From Bradyrhizobium iriomotense (lineage in GTDB: Bacteria > Pseudomonadota > Alphaproteobacteria > Rhizobiales > Xanthobacteraceae): a stretch of DNA of 64,000 nucleotides. The DNA is taken from positions 682,001 to 746,000 of the forward strand of contig NZ_JAFCLP010000001.1 in assembly GCF_018129405.1 (NCBI RefSeq). Reading direction: 5' to 3'. The notes beneath the pieces were generated by a model. It worked only from the letters and a program-made list of their open reading frames with translations, had not been told where the DNA came from and searched no databases. Made by a program: the position numbers and the translations under genes. Shown here piece by piece: positions 33,482-42,021 of this stretch (positions within the stretch are counted from its first letter, which is position 1; each line of letters opens with the position of its first letter).

Positions 33482-35005
33482 ATGAGCTTCATGCGTTTGA
33501 CAATCCTGGCGTCGGCCCTGCTGACGTCGCTCGTGGGCACGGCCCAAAGCCAAGTCCAAGCGCAGACCACGCTTCGCATCGGGATCGCCGAAGACCCCGA
33601 CATTCTCGATCCCAGCATCGGCCGCACCTATGTCGGCCGCATCGTGTTCTCCGCCTTCTGCGACAAGCTGTTCGACATCGACGAAAAGCTCAACATCGTG
33701 CCGCAGCTGGCGCTGTCCCACGAGACCTCGGCGGACGGCAAGGAGATGACGATCAAGCTCCGCCCGGGCGTCAAATTCCACGACGGCGAGCCGCTGGATG
33801 CGGAGGCTGCAAAATTCTCGATCGAGCGTCACATGACGCTGCCGACCTCGTTCCGCAAGTCGGAGCTTGCCAGCGTCGACCACGTCGAGGTGGTCGATCC
33901 CCTCACCATCAAGCTGGTGCTGAAGACGCCCTACTCGCCACTGATCGCCCAGCTCACCGACCGTTCCGGCATGATGGTCTCGCCCAAGGCGGCGAAGGAG
34001 GCCGGCGACAAGTTCGGCCTGCATCCGGTCTGCGCCGGCCCCTACAAGTTCGTCGAGCGCGTCCAGCAGGACCGCATGGTGTTCGAGAAGTTCGCCGATT
34101 ACTGGAACAAGGACAACATCCACATCGACCGCGTCGTGTTCCTGCCGATCGTCGATGCCACCGTGCGTCTGGCCAACCTCAAGTCCGGCGGGCTCGACCT
34201 GATCGAACGCGTGCTGGCCACCGACATCAAGGACGTCCGCGCTGATTCGAGGCTCGTGCTGTCGACGGCGCCGGAGCTCGGCTATCTCGGCCTGACCGTC
34301 AACATCGGCAACGACAAGAACAAGGGCCCCTTGAGCCAGTCGGCGAAAGTCCGCCAGGCGCTCGACCTGTCGATCGACCGCGAAGCGATCAACCAGGTCG
34401 TCTTCAACGGCGAGTTCACGCCCGGCAATCAATGGGTCAGCCCGAAACATCCCTATTACCAGAAGGCCTTCCCGGTCCGCGGCCGCGATGTCGCCAAGGC
34501 CAAGGCGTTGCTGAAGGAAGCCGGCGTCACCACGCCCGTGACCGTCGACTATATGATCCCCAAAGGCGCGGAGAACGAAGCCGTCGCACAGGTGGTCCAG
34601 TCGATGGCCGCGGAAGCCGGCTTCGACATCAAGATCCGCGCCGTCGAATTCGCGACCACCTTCAAGCAGGCCCAGGCCGGCGAATTCCAGGTGTTCCAGA
34701 TCAACTGGAGCGGCCGCATCGATCCCGACGGCAACTCCTACATCTTCATGCGCAGCAAGGCGCCGCAGAACGATGGAGGCTATTCGAACCCCGAGGCCGA
34801 CAAGCTGCTGGAAGAGGGCCGGGCGACATCCAACGTCGAGGAACGCAAGGCGATCTACGCCAAGCTGACCAAGGTCATGCTCGACGACCTGCCGATCATC
34901 TACATCTATCACCGCACGCTGCTGATCGCGCACACGAAGAAACTGGACGGCTACCGGCAGATGCCCGACGGGCTGGTGCGCGTGGTCGGGCTGAAGTTCA
35001 AGTGA
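33482..35005 (+). CDS. Peptide ABC transporter substrate-binding protein (set 2)
   Basis: A 507-residue family 5 solute-binding protein with a signal peptide (MSFMRLTILASALLTSLVGT, cleavage near VQAQ). Then come LRIGIAEDPDILDPSIGRTY, KLRPGVKFHDGEPLDAEAAK, VRQALDLSIDREAINQVVF and INWSGRIDPDGNSYIFM. ATG 33482 is chosen over a GTG at 33461 because it gives a proper signal peptide; AAAGGTTGAGAG lies upstream. It differs clearly from the set 1 protein, so the two importers probably take different ligands. Confidence 0.93.
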   Translation: MSFMRLTILASALLTSLVGTAQSQVQAQTTLRIGIAEDPDILDPSIGRTYVGRIVFSAFCDKLFDIDEKLNIVPQLALSHETSADGKEMTIKLRPGVKFHDGEPLDAEAAKFSIERHMTLPTSFRKSELASVDHVEVVDPLTIKLVLKTPYSPLIAQLTDRSGMMVSPKAAKEAGDKFGLHPVCAGPYKFVERVQQDRMVFEKFADYWNKDNIHIDRVVFLPIVDATVRLANLKSGGLDLIERVLATDIKDVRADSRLVLSTAPELGYLGLTVNIGNDKNKGPLSQSAKVRQALDLSIDREAINQVVFNGEFTPGNQWVSPKHPYYQKAFPVRGRDVAKAKALLKEAGVTTPVTVDYMIPKGAENEAVAQVVQSMAAEAGFDIKIRAVEFATTFKQAQAGEFQVFQINWSGRIDPDGNSYIFMRSKAPQNDGGYSNPEADKLLEEGRATSNVEERKAIYAKLTKVMLDDLPIIYIYHRTLLIAHTKKLDGYRQMPDGLVRVVGLKFK

Positions 35006-35036
35006 TCGCGACAGCGCCCACGAAGCGACCGGCATC

Positions 35037-35978
35037 ATGCTGAACTTTCTCGCCCGCCGGATCGCGCAGATCGTGCCGACGCTGTTCTTCGTGTCGGTGC
35101 TGATCTTCTCGCTGCAGCAATTGCTGCCGGGCGATCCCGCGCTGGTGATGGCCGGCGAGGAGCGTGATCCCGCCGTGATCGAGCAGATCCGCCAGCAATA
35201 CAAGCTCGATCAGCCGATTCCCGTGCAATACGTCTATTGGCTCAAGGGCGTGCTCTCGGGCAATTTCGGCGAGTCCCTGCGCAACAAGATGCCGGTACGC
35301 GAGCTGATCGCGCAGAAGCTGCCGGTGACGCTGCAGCTCGGCTCGATGGCGATCCTGATCGCGTTCTTCATCGGCATTCCCGCCGGCATCGTCTCCGCGG
35401 TGAAGAAGGGCACGGCCTGGGACTACGGCGCCAATCTGTTTGCCCTATGGGGCATCTCGACGCCGAATTTCTGGCTTGGAATCCTGTTGATCTTCCTGTT
35501 CTCGATCGAGCTCGGCTGGCTGCCGGCCTCGGGCTACGTGCCGCTCACCGAGAACTGGCGCGCAAGTCTCGCCGCCACCATCATGCCGGCCTTCGTGCTC
35601 GGCAACGCGATCTCCGCGATCCTGATGCGGCATACCCGCAGCGCGATGCTCCAGGTGCTGGAAAGCGACTATGTCCGCACCGCGCGCGCGAAAGGACTGT
35701 CGGAGCGCTCAGTCATCCTCAAGCACGCGATGCGCAATGCGCTGACGCCCGTGATCACGCTCGGCGCGCTCGAGCTCGGCACGCTCTTGTCGGGCGCCGT
35801 GCTGACCGAGCAGATCTTCTCCATTCCCGGCTTCGGCAAGCTGATCGTGGACGCCGTGTTCAATCGCGACTACGCGGTCGTGCAGGGCGTGGTGCTGGTG
35901 ACGGCCACGGTCTACATCACGCTGAACCTCGTTGCCGACGTCGCCTATATCCTCGTCAATCCGCGGCTGCGGGGCTAG
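35037..35978 (+). CDS. Peptide ABC transporter permease, DppB type (set 2)
   Basis: A 313-residue permease that starts MLNFLARRIAQIVPTLFFVS and has QQLLPGDPALVMAGEERDP, WGISTPNFWLGILLIFLFS, the EAA loop ESDYVRTARAKGLSERSVIL, and a C-terminal NLVADVAYILVNPRLRG. Six hydrophobic segments fit the DppB topology. It ends 4 bp before the next permease start. Confidence 0.93.
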   Translation: MLNFLARRIAQIVPTLFFVSVLIFSLQQLLPGDPALVMAGEERDPAVIEQIRQQYKLDQPIPVQYVYWLKGVLSGNFGESLRNKMPVRELIAQKLPVTLQLGSMAILIAFFIGIPAGIVSAVKKGTAWDYGANLFALWGISTPNFWLGILLIFLFSIELGWLPASGYVPLTENWRASLAATIMPAFVLGNAISAILMRHTRSAMLQVLESDYVRTARAKGLSERSVILKHAMRNALTPVITLGALELGTLLSGAVLTEQIFSIPGFGKLIVDAVFNRDYAVVQGVVLVTATVYITLNLVADVAYILVNPRLRG

Positions 35979-35982
35979 TGCC

Positions 35983-36873
35983 ATGACCGATGCCGCGCTG
36001 CCCGCCGCCCCCTCCGCCACGCAAGCCTACGAGCTCGACAGCCCGGCGCGGCGCGCGCGGCGGCGGCTGTTCAAGCGCAAGGCCGCCGTGTTCGGGCTTG
36101 TCGTGATCACGATGTTCATCGCGCTTGCAGTCCTTGCGCCCATCGTCGTGCCCTACGACCCCATCGCGACGAGCTGGAGCCTGGTGCGCAAGCCGCCGAC
36201 CGCGGCGCACTGGTTCGGCACCGACGAGCTCGGCCGCGACATCCTGAGCCGCGTCGTCTACGGCGCGCGCGCCTCCCTGCTCGCAGGCCTCATCTCGGTC
36301 GCGATCGCGCTCGGCATCGGCGTGCCGCTCGGCCTGCTCGCCGGCTATCGCGGCGGCTTTACCGACGCGCTGATCAGCCGCATCACCGATGCGATGCTGG
36401 CCTGCCCGTTCCTGATCCTGGCGATCGCGCTCGCCGCGTTCCTCGGTCCGAGCCTCGGCAATGCCATGATTGCGATCGGCATCTCGGCAACCCCGATCTT
36501 CATCCGGCTGACCCGCGGCCAGGTGCTGAGCGTCAAGGCCGAGGATTATGTCGAGGCCGCGCGTGCGCTCGGCAACCCGCCCTGGCGGATCGCGTTCTCG
36601 CACATCCTGCCGAACATCCTGCCGTCGCTGCTGGTGCAGGCAACGCTCTCGATCGCCGCGGCCATCATCGCCGAGGCCGCGCTGTCCTTCCTCGGCCTCG
36701 GCCAGCAGCCGCCGGCGCCGTCCTGGGGCAGCATGCTCAATGCGGCCCAACGCTTCCTGACCCAGGCGCCGTGGATGGCGATCTGGCCGGGGCTTGCGAT
36801 CTTCCTCGTGGTGCTGTCGCTGAACCTGCTCGGCGACGGCCTGCGTGACGCCCTCGACCCAAGGCAGCGCTAG
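35983..36873 (+). CDS. Peptide ABC transporter permease, DppC type (set 2)
   Basis: A 296-residue permease with WFGTDELGRDILSRVVYGAR, the EAA loop KAEDYVEAARALGNPPWRIA, EAALSFLGLGQQPPAPSWGS and the C-terminal SLNLLGDGLRDALDPRQR. It is the last gene of the plus-strand operon, and its final four bases overlap the end of the convergent gene at 36870-37616. Confidence 0.94.
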   Translation: MTDAALPAAPSATQAYELDSPARRARRRLFKRKAAVFGLVVITMFIALAVLAPIVVPYDPIATSWSLVRKPPTAAHWFGTDELGRDILSRVVYGARASLLAGLISVAIALGIGVPLGLLAGYRGGFTDALISRITDAMLACPFLILAIALAAFLGPSLGNAMIAIGISATPIFIRLTRGQVLSVKAEDYVEAARALGNPPWRIAFSHILPNILPSLLVQATLSIAAAIIAEAALSFLGLGQQPPAPSWGSMLNAAQRFLTQAPWMAIWPGLAIFLVVLSLNLLGDGLRDALDPRQR

Positions 36874-37616
36874 ATCACAACTTCACGCAACACCCGGCGG
36901 CAGTCCATCTCGTATTCGAGATCGACCACCGGCGGCCGGGCATAGTGCCAGGTCAGGCCGGAGCGCAGCGCGCCGCGGCGGACCAGCTCATCGACAAGCG
37001 CATGGTGGAAGTCGTGCACGGAATAGGCCTGCACGCCGGTGGTGTCCTTCCAGCCGAAGCCGAACGCCGCCATCCGGCCTTCCATCTGCGACGTCGTGGT
37101 GAAGCGCACCTTCTCCCGCAGCCCCTCGGGGCTGAGATCGCGGTAGCGCACCGTGCGCTCGACGTAAGTGCCGCTGCCCTCGCGCGCCTCGGCGCCGCCG
37201 GCGATGACGAAGCTGGGTGCGTTCGACCGCGTCGGGCGCGTGAAGGAGAACGCGTAGAACGAGGGCTCGGACGGCGGATCGATCTCGGGACAGACATTGC
37301 TGCGCGCCACCGGATTGGTGGTGCCGTCGAAGATACCCCATTCGGACAGCGTCTTCACATAGTGCAGATTGAACGCGCGAAAGCCCTCTTCGCTGAAGGC
37401 CGCCGGCGAGCGCAGCTCGCAGGCACAGAACGCCGTCAGCGGCCGCCCCGCCTCCTGGATGAATTTTGCGGCCAGCGCAAATCCCTCGGCCAGCGGCACC
37501 AGGCGATCGAAGCGGACGCGCTCGATCTCGAAGCTCTCATCCGCGGCCGCGCCCGCCGAATACTGGAACACGGACGGAATGAAACGATAATTGCCGGCGG
37601 AGAATTCGCGCGTCAT
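36870..37616 (-). CDS. CnbZ-like (2-amino-5-chloromuconate deaminase-like) protein
   Basis: A 248-residue protein, MTREFSAGNYRFIPSVFQYS at the start, then FEIERVRFDRLVPLAEGFAL, AGRPLTAFCACELRSPAAFS and VKTLSEWGIFDGTTNPVARS. This matches my memory of proteins annotated as CnbZ, a RidA-fold-like deaminase of aminomuconate, but most such homologs have no proven substrate. The Cys pair in FCACELRS is notable. It starts 9 bp after the cyclase gene stop on the same strand, so it may be read from that signalling operon, and it converges on the permease operon with a 4-base overlap. Confidence 0.6.
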   Translation of the reverse strand: MTREFSAGNYRFIPSVFQYSAGAAADESFEIERVRFDRLVPLAEGFALAAKFIQEAGRPLTAFCACELRSPAAFSEEGFRAFNLHYVKTLSEWGIFDGTTNPVARSNVCPEIDPPSEPSFYAFSFTRPTRSNAPSFVIAGGAEAREGSGTYVERTVRYRDLSPEGLREKVRFTTTSQMEGRMAAFGFGWKDTTGVQAYSVHDFHHALVDELVRRGALRSGLTWHYARPPVVDLEYEMDCRRVLREVVI

Positions 37617-37625
37617 GACGGACTC

Positions 37626-38876
37626 CTATTCCAGTTGCATGCGAATGCCCTTGGCGCCGTTGAGCAGGCGCTTCAGGTGAAACCCGGCCAGCGGATCGTC
37701 GGCGTAGACGCCGACCAGCGCCGCAAAGGCCGGCATGGCGGCGGCATCGCCGGCCTCCATCTTGGCAAAGGCTTCGGAATATTGCGCCGTCGCCGGCGCT
37801 TCGAACCTCGCCTGCGGCAGCGGCTCGAACGCACGCAGCGGCTCGCTGCGCCCGCGCAGCATCAGGTCGCCCACGGGACGGCCGTGGAAGTTTGCAGCGG
37901 CCTCGGCCACACTGGCACTGACGCAGATGCGCGTTCCCAGATGCTTGTTCGCCGCCTCCAGCCGCGCCGCAATATTGATGGTGTCGCCATAGGCGGTGTA
38001 GTCGAAGAAGCGGTTGCCGCCGAAATTGCCGACCAGCGCCGGGCCGGCATGGACACCGATTCGGGTCGTTCCGAAATTCACCCCTTTCGCCTTCCAGCGC
38101 GCCGAAAAATCCTGCGCCCAGGCGTCGAGAGCATGCGCGCACGCAACCGCACGCGTCGCATAATCGGGCTGATCGCCGGGGGCATTGAACAGCACCTGGA
38201 TCGCATCGCCGATGATCTTGGCGACCGTTCCCTCATGGGCGAACACGATCTCGGTCATGCCGCCAACATATTCGTTGAGGAGCTGGCCGAGCGTCTGCGG
38301 AGGCGCGGTCTCGACCAGCGAGGTAAAGCCGGTGATGTCGGTGAAGAGGGTGGCGACATCACGCCACTGCACCTCCATGCCGTCGCCGTCGACATCCGCC
38401 GCCAGGCGTCTTGCGATCTCCGGCGAGAAGAAGCGCGACAGCGAGGCATGGGCGCGCTCGGCTTCCGCCTGGCGCCGCCGCACGTCGCGCAGCATCTCGA
38501 CATGGCGGATGGTTTTCTGGATCGTGGTCTCCAGATCGGCGAAGTCGATCGGCTTGGTCAGGAAGTCGAACGCGCCGCGGTTCATGGCGGTGCGGATATT
38601 GCTCATGTCACCATAGGCCGAAACGATGATGGTCGACTTCTTGTCCTCGGCCTCCTGGAGCTTCGCCAGCAGCGACAGCCCGTCCATCCGCGGCATGTTG
38701 ATGTCGGAGACCACCATGTCGACATGCGGGTTCTGCTCCAGCGACTCCAGCGCCTCTAGGCCGTCGCGGGCGAACATCAGGGCGAGCTGCCCATCGCGAA
38801 TCTGCCTGCGGAACTTCTGCAGGATCAGCGCCTCGAGGTCCGGCTCGTCGTCGACGAAGAGGATGGTCGCGGTCAT
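37626..38876 (-). CDS. Response regulator with class III adenylate/guanylate cyclase output
   Basis: A 416-residue two-domain protein. Receiver domain about 1-130: ILFVDDEPDLEAL, MVVSDINMPRMDGLSLL with the phospho-acceptor Asp, VSAYGD, and FLTKPID. Cyclase domain about 170-345: ATLFTDITGFTSLVE (first metal Asp), IIGDAIQVLFNAPGD (second metal Asp), and YGDTINIAARLEAANKHLG (transition-state Asn and Arg). Phosphorylation should control cAMP production. The start overlaps the stop of the preceding receiver gene (ATGA). The cofactor Asp/Thr pattern favours ATP as substrate, but GTP is not excluded. Confidence 0.92.
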   Translation of the reverse strand: MTATILFVDDEPDLEALILQKFRRQIRDGQLALMFARDGLEALESLEQNPHVDMVVSDINMPRMDGLSLLAKLQEAEDKKSTIIVSAYGDMSNIRTAMNRGAFDFLTKPIDFADLETTIQKTIRHVEMLRDVRRRQAEAERAHASLSRFFSPEIARRLAADVDGDGMEVQWRDVATLFTDITGFTSLVETAPPQTLGQLLNEYVGGMTEIVFAHEGTVAKIIGDAIQVLFNAPGDQPDYATRAVACAHALDAWAQDFSARWKAKGVNFGTTRIGVHAGPALVGNFGGNRFFDYTAYGDTINIAARLEAANKHLGTRICVSASVAEAAANFHGRPVGDLMLRGRSEPLRAFEPLPQARFEAPATAQYSEAFAKMEAGDAAAMPAFAALVGVYADDPLAGFHLKRLLNGAKGIRMQLE

Positions 38877-39262
38877 GCGGCTTGCTCGAGCCTCGTATCG
38901 ATCTCCTGGCGCAGCAGCGCAAAGTCAATCGGCTTGGTGAGGAGCCCGACGGCGCCCCGTTCGATCGCCTTGCGGCGTGTCTCGGCGTCGCCGTAGGCCG
39001 TGATCATGATGACCGGGACGTCCGGATGCGCGGCACGCACCTTGGGCAGCATATCGAGCCCGCTCATGCCGGGCATGTTGATGTCCGACAGGATCAGGAT
39101 CAGCGAAGGATCGCGAACCTCGGCGGCGCGCTTGAGCGCATCGGGCGCGGAGGACGCGAACTCCATGTGGAAACGGCCGGCGCGCAACTCGCGCCGGAAC
39201 TGCTGCCGGAACAGCACCTCGACATCGGGCTCGTCATCGACGATCAGGATGTAAACGTTCAC
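38873..39262 (-). CDS. Single-domain response regulator (receiver)
   Basis: A 129-residue CheY-like protein. [20 protein letters not shown] holds the acidic pair, [18 protein letters not shown] the phospho-Asp, [16 protein letters not shown] the Thr switch region and [12 protein letters not shown] the conserved Lys. There is no output domain. It overlaps both its neighbours by 4 bases (ATGA), between the kinase and the receiver-cyclase, so it probably passes or competes for phosphate from the same kinase. Confidence 0.94.
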   Translation of the reverse strand: MNVYILIVDDEPDVEVLFRQQFRRELRAGRFHMEFASSAPDALKRAAEVRDPSLILILSDINMPGMSGLDMLPKVRAAHPDVPVIMITAYGDAETRRKAIERGAVGLLTKPIDFALLRQEIDTRLEQAA

Positions 39263-41862
39263 GTCCTGCCTCCGGGTGTGCTGCCTGCTGCCATCGTCCG
39301 CGGCAGGGTGATGATGAATTCGGTGAATACACCTTGTGTGGTGTTCACGTCGATGGTGCCGCCGTGCTGTTTCACGACGATGTCGTGGCTCATCGAAAGG
39401 CCGAGCCCGGTGCCCTCGCCGGCCGGCTTGGTGGTGAAGAACGGATTGAACATCTTCTCCTTCACCTCGGGCGGAATCCCGGTGCCGTTGTCGCGAATCC
39501 GGATCTCGACCCTGCCCCCGAGGTTCTTCGTCGCCGCGCTCAAGGTGGGCTCGAAGGCGTCTCCGTCGCTCTCCTTGCGCTTGGCCGCAGCATAGAAGCC
39601 GTTCGAGATCAGGTTGAGGAAGACGCGCGTGATCTCCTGCGGATAGATGTCGGCCATGCCGGCGGCCGGGTCGAGATCGCGCTGAAGCGTGACGTTGAAG
39701 GCAGGCCTTTCGGCGCGTGCGCCGTGATAGGCGAGGTTGAGGCTCTCCTCCACGATGGCGTTGATATCGCTGGGGCGATGCTCGCCGGACCCTTCGCGCG
39801 AGTGCAAGAGCATGTTCCTGACGATGGAATCGGCGCGCTTGCCATGCTGCACGACCTTATCGAGGTTGGCCCTGAGCATGCCGGTCAGCTCCTCGACCTC
39901 CTCCTTCGTCTTGCCGTCGAGCGCGGCCGATTGCAGGATCTCGCTGAGTTCGTCGATCAGCTCGGTTGAGACCGCGGAGAAATTGTTGACGAAATTGAGC
40001 GGGTTCTTGATCTCATGGGCAATGCCGGCCGTCAGCTGGCCGAGTGAAGCCAACTTTTCCGTCTGAATCAGTCGGCCCTGCGCGGCGCGCAGGTCCTCGA
40101 GCGAACGCGACAGCTCATCCGTGCGGTCACGCAATTCGTTGAGCAGGCGAGCATTTTCCATGGCGATCACCGCCTGCGCCGCAAAATTCGTCACCAGCTC
40201 GATTTGCTTGCTGGAGAAGGCAAGAGGCCGCTGACGGTAGATCAGAAGGGCGCCGATCAGGTCCCCGTCCTTGAGCATGGGAACGCCAACCAGTGTCCGC
40301 GCCCCGGCGCGCAGCGCCAGTATCGGTCCGTCATATCCTTGAGGTGTTTCGAAGAAGTCCGGCTCCGTCCTCGTATCGACGACATGCACGGTTTCCCTGG
40401 TCCGAACGATGCGGCCAATGACGGTGTTCGGGGCCGGCCGTGTCGGCTTCTGGTAGATCTCGTCCTTCAGCTCGGCCGGGACACCGTGCATCGCGATGGC
40501 GCGGAACGTGTCTCCCTCGCGCAGATAAAGCGACCCGAACTCGGCCTGGCAGATGCGAGTGGCGTTCTCCAACATGATGCGAAATACCGGCCCCAGTTGC
40601 CCGGGGGAGGTGGAGATAACCTGGAGCACTTCGGAAGTTGCGGTCTGCTGTTGCAGCGATTCGCTCAATTCCGCCGTGCGCTGCTCGACCTTCCTTTCCA
40701 AATCCGCATAGGATTCCTGCAGGCGCGCGCCCATGTCGTTGAACTGGTCCGCGAGCCCCTCGAGCTCGTCGCCGGTCTTGATCGTGATGCGTTGCGCGAA
40801 ATCGCCGCTGCCGATCCGCTCGGCGCCGCTGCGCAGCGCCTGGATCGGTCCGACCATGCGGCGGGCGAGAAATATCCCGGCGAGCACGGCGAAGATCGAC
40901 GCCGCCAGCAGCACGATCGCGAGCCGCTGCAGCGAGGCGTACAGCGCGGCATAGGCCTCTTCGACCGGCAGCTCGACGAACATGGTCCAATGCAGGGGCG
41001 CGATCGGAGCCGACGCGGTCAGCACCTTCTGGCCCTGGATGCTGCGCGCTTCAGGGAGCACGTCCGAGATCGTGCCCCCTCCCACCTGCGCGGCGCGCAC
41101 CTGCGCAAGGCCGGACATGTCGGTGTTGCGCAGGACGAGGCTGATGTCGGGATGCGCGATCAGGCGCCCTTCCGGGCCGACCACATAGGCATGACCGTGC
41201 TCGCCGACCTTGATCTGGGAGACGACGTCCCAGATCAGCTTGAGATTGACCTCGGCGATGCTGACGCCGGCATCCTTGCGCGCGCCGGCCAGCGCCAGCG
41301 TCATGTAGGGCTCGGAGTCCCTGCGGAAATAGACCGGCCCGTAATAGACCTTGCGCGCGACCGCCTCGGTGAATTTCGGATCGGCCGACAGATCGAGCCC
41401 GCTGTCGATCGCGTCCATCGCCAACCGCGAGACCCGCAGCCGCTCCTTGCCGGTCGAATCCACCTGGGCGAGCTCGGTGACCGCCGGCACCTGACGCAGC
41501 AGCCGCAGCGCGTCGAACCGGCGCTGCTCGATCGAGCCCGCCGACCAGGGCAGCTGCGTGGTCCAGCCGAGCTGGCTCTCGATCTCCTTGACGAACTGGC
41601 CGATCTTGGCCGCGGCCGCCTCGGCCTGCTCATGCTGGACCCGGATCAGCGAGGCCTTGTGCTCGCGATAATAGAAGAAGACCTCGAACAGCCCGTTGGC
41701 GAGCAGCGCGACGGCGACGACGGCCACGAACAGCGCGACGTATTTGGCGAACAGCCGGGTCCTGATCCCCCGCCCGGCCGCTTCGGCGGACACGACGCCG
41801 TTCGAAGCCGTGGTCGGCGACGTCCTGGCTTGTGGGGCATCGGGATGGAGGGAAAGGGTCAT
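39259..41862 (-). CDS. Membrane sensor histidine kinase (Cache-HAMP-GAF-HisKA-HATPase)
   Basis: An 867-residue kinase. Membrane helix 1 is near residues 41-63 ([20 protein letters not shown]). A large periplasmic Cache-like region follows to about 312, with [20 protein letters not shown] and [20 protein letters not shown]. Membrane helix 2 is near 315-338, then HAMP, a coiled coil ([20 protein letters not shown]), and GAF about 415-570. The H-box [17 protein letters not shown] has its His near 615. The ATPase ends with [13 protein letters not shown] and [15 protein letters not shown]. It should sense a small extracellular ligand plus a cytosolic signal at GAF. It heads the overlapping operon with two receivers. 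Confidence 0.94.
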   Translation of the reverse strand: MTLSLHPDAPQARTSPTTASNGVVSAEAAGRGIRTRLFAKYVALFVAVVAVALLANGLFEVFFYYREHKASLIRVQHEQAEAAAAKIGQFVKEIESQLGWTTQLPWSAGSIEQRRFDALRLLRQVPAVTELAQVDSTGKERLRVSRLAMDAIDSGLDLSADPKFTEAVARKVYYGPVYFRRDSEPYMTLALAGARKDAGVSIAEVNLKLIWDVVSQIKVGEHGHAYVVGPEGRLIAHPDISLVLRNTDMSGLAQVRAAQVGGGTISDVLPEARSIQGQKVLTASAPIAPLHWTMFVELPVEEAYAALYASLQRLAIVLLAASIFAVLAGIFLARRMVGPIQALRSGAERIGSGDFAQRITIKTGDELEGLADQFNDMGARLQESYADLERKVEQRTAELSESLQQQTATSEVLQVISTSPGQLGPVFRIMLENATRICQAEFGSLYLREGDTFRAIAMHGVPAELKDEIYQKPTRPAPNTVIGRIVRTRETVHVVDTRTEPDFFETPQGYDGPILALRAGARTLVGVPMLKDGDLIGALLIYRQRPLAFSSKQIELVTNFAAQAVIAMENARLLNELRDRTDELSRSLEDLRAAQGRLIQTEKLASLGQLTAGIAHEIKNPLNFVNNFSAVSTELIDELSEILQSAALDGKTKEEVEELTGMLRANLDKVVQHGKRADSIVRNMLLHSREGSGEHRPSDINAIVEESLNLAYHGARAERPAFNVTLQRDLDPAAGMADIYPQEITRVFLNLISNGFYAAAKRKESDGDAFEPTLSAATKNLGGRVEIRIRDNGTGIPPEVKEKMFNPFFTTKPAGEGTGLGLSMSHDIVVKQHGGTIDVNTTQGVFTEFIITLPRTMAAGSTPGGRT

Positions 41863-41965
41863 CCCACGGAACCTAGCAAGAAGGCCCGACCTTGTCTCTC
41901 GCCTGCGCGGCCGAGGCCCACCCCAATGGCTGCGGCCGCCGGATCGGCCGGGCCGGGCCCCAACG

Positions 41966-42000
41966 AAAAAGGGCGGCAGCGGACCCGCCGCTGCCGCCCT
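41966..42000 (-). terminator. Intrinsic terminator of the RND efflux operon
   Basis: On the minus strand AGGGCGGCAGCGG (42000-41988) pairs with CCGCTGCCGCCCT (41982-41970), a 13-bp stem with a short loop, followed by TTTTTCG. It lies 22 bp after the RND pump stop codon. Confidence 0.9.
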
Positions 42001-42021
42001 CCGATTGGCTTGCTTCCGGCC

